Shown here: positions 63,829 to 64,000 of the stretch, piece after piece
Layout: every line of letters begins with the position of its first letter
Position numbering within the stretch: position 1 is the stretch's first letter
Assembly: GCA_900112995.1 (NCBI GenBank)
Contig: FONU01000013.1
Coordinates: 48,371 to 112,370 of the forward strand
DNA: 64,000 nt
Direction: 5' to 3'
From: [Lactobacillus] rogosae
GTDB taxonomy: Bacteria; Bacillota; Clostridia; Lachnospirales; Lachnospiraceae
Position numbers and translations under genes: made by a program
Notes under the pieces: generated by a model
What the model was told of the DNA's origin: nothing
Databases searched by the model: none
Seen by the model: the letters and a program-made list of their open reading frames with translations, nothing else

Positions 63829-64000
<172 letters not shown>

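Overview
The window is a chromosomal segment of a low-G+C Gram-positive anaerobe of the Lachnospiraceae. The first ~170 bases of a 16S rRNA gene at the right edge resemble the Lachnospira/Eubacterium eligens group (recalled, not searched). Host DNA is AT-rich with AGGAGG-type ribosome binding sites. Gene orders such as ecfA1-ecfA2-ecfT-truA-rplM-rpsI, hpf-secA-prfB and tsaE-tsaB-rimI fit Clostridia.

Layout. 1-5.2 kb: the end of a ribosomal-protein locus, with an ECF vitamin transporter core, truA and rplM-rpsI behind a consensus promoter. 5.2-6.1 kb: a zeta-toxin-like kinase with a small partner, between two look-alike terminators. 6.12-16.2 kb: an AraC-family gene split by a Tn4451-like integrative mobilizable element of about 9.2 kb. 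The element carries an ECF sigma/anti-sigma pair, a second sigma-like protein, HTH protein, MobC, relaxase, replication organizer, DnaC-like loader, TnpW and a large serine recombinase. Joining the two host flanks at a shared TA restores the AraC frame. 16.2-19 kb: decayed genes, an AEC transporter and a possible 19-residue peptide gene. 19-30.5 kb: CIRCE-controlled Hsp20, a sugar-binding lipoprotein beside a chemoreceptor, a fluoride riboswitch before a severely shortened antiporter, an MFS transporter, a degenerate-GGDEF/EAL protein, a surface protein and an M18 aminopeptidase.

30.5-42.4 kb: Dus and SDR enzymes, a YcxB-like protein and acetyltransferase, citrate synthase, aroA, two large adjacent imperfect palindromes (36.7-37.3 kb), a CgeB-like glycosyltransferase, a serine hydrolase, a CDF metal transporter and a FabG-like reductase. 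42.4-50.1 kb: a DnaA-box cluster, then hpf, secA, prfB (no frameshift site), cheW and malQ. 50.1-50.8 kb: a c-di-GMP-I riboswitch with no gene before its terminators, and a palindromic repeat. 50.8-62.9 kb: aspartate-family amino-acid genes (ACT regulator, hom, lysC), tex, the t6A genes tsaE, tsaB and tsaD with rimI, RNase Z and ispD. 63.2-64 kb: tRNA-Ser(UGA) and the start of an rRNA operon, driven by two related strong promoters.

Functional threads. Translation and secretion housekeeping dominates. A second-messenger and motility theme is scattered through the window (EAL protein, orphan c-di-GMP riboswitch, chemoreceptor with binding protein, CheW). Intergenic regions are rich in long imperfect palindromes, short tandem repeats and a dispersed repeat beginning TGCGTAGCAC.
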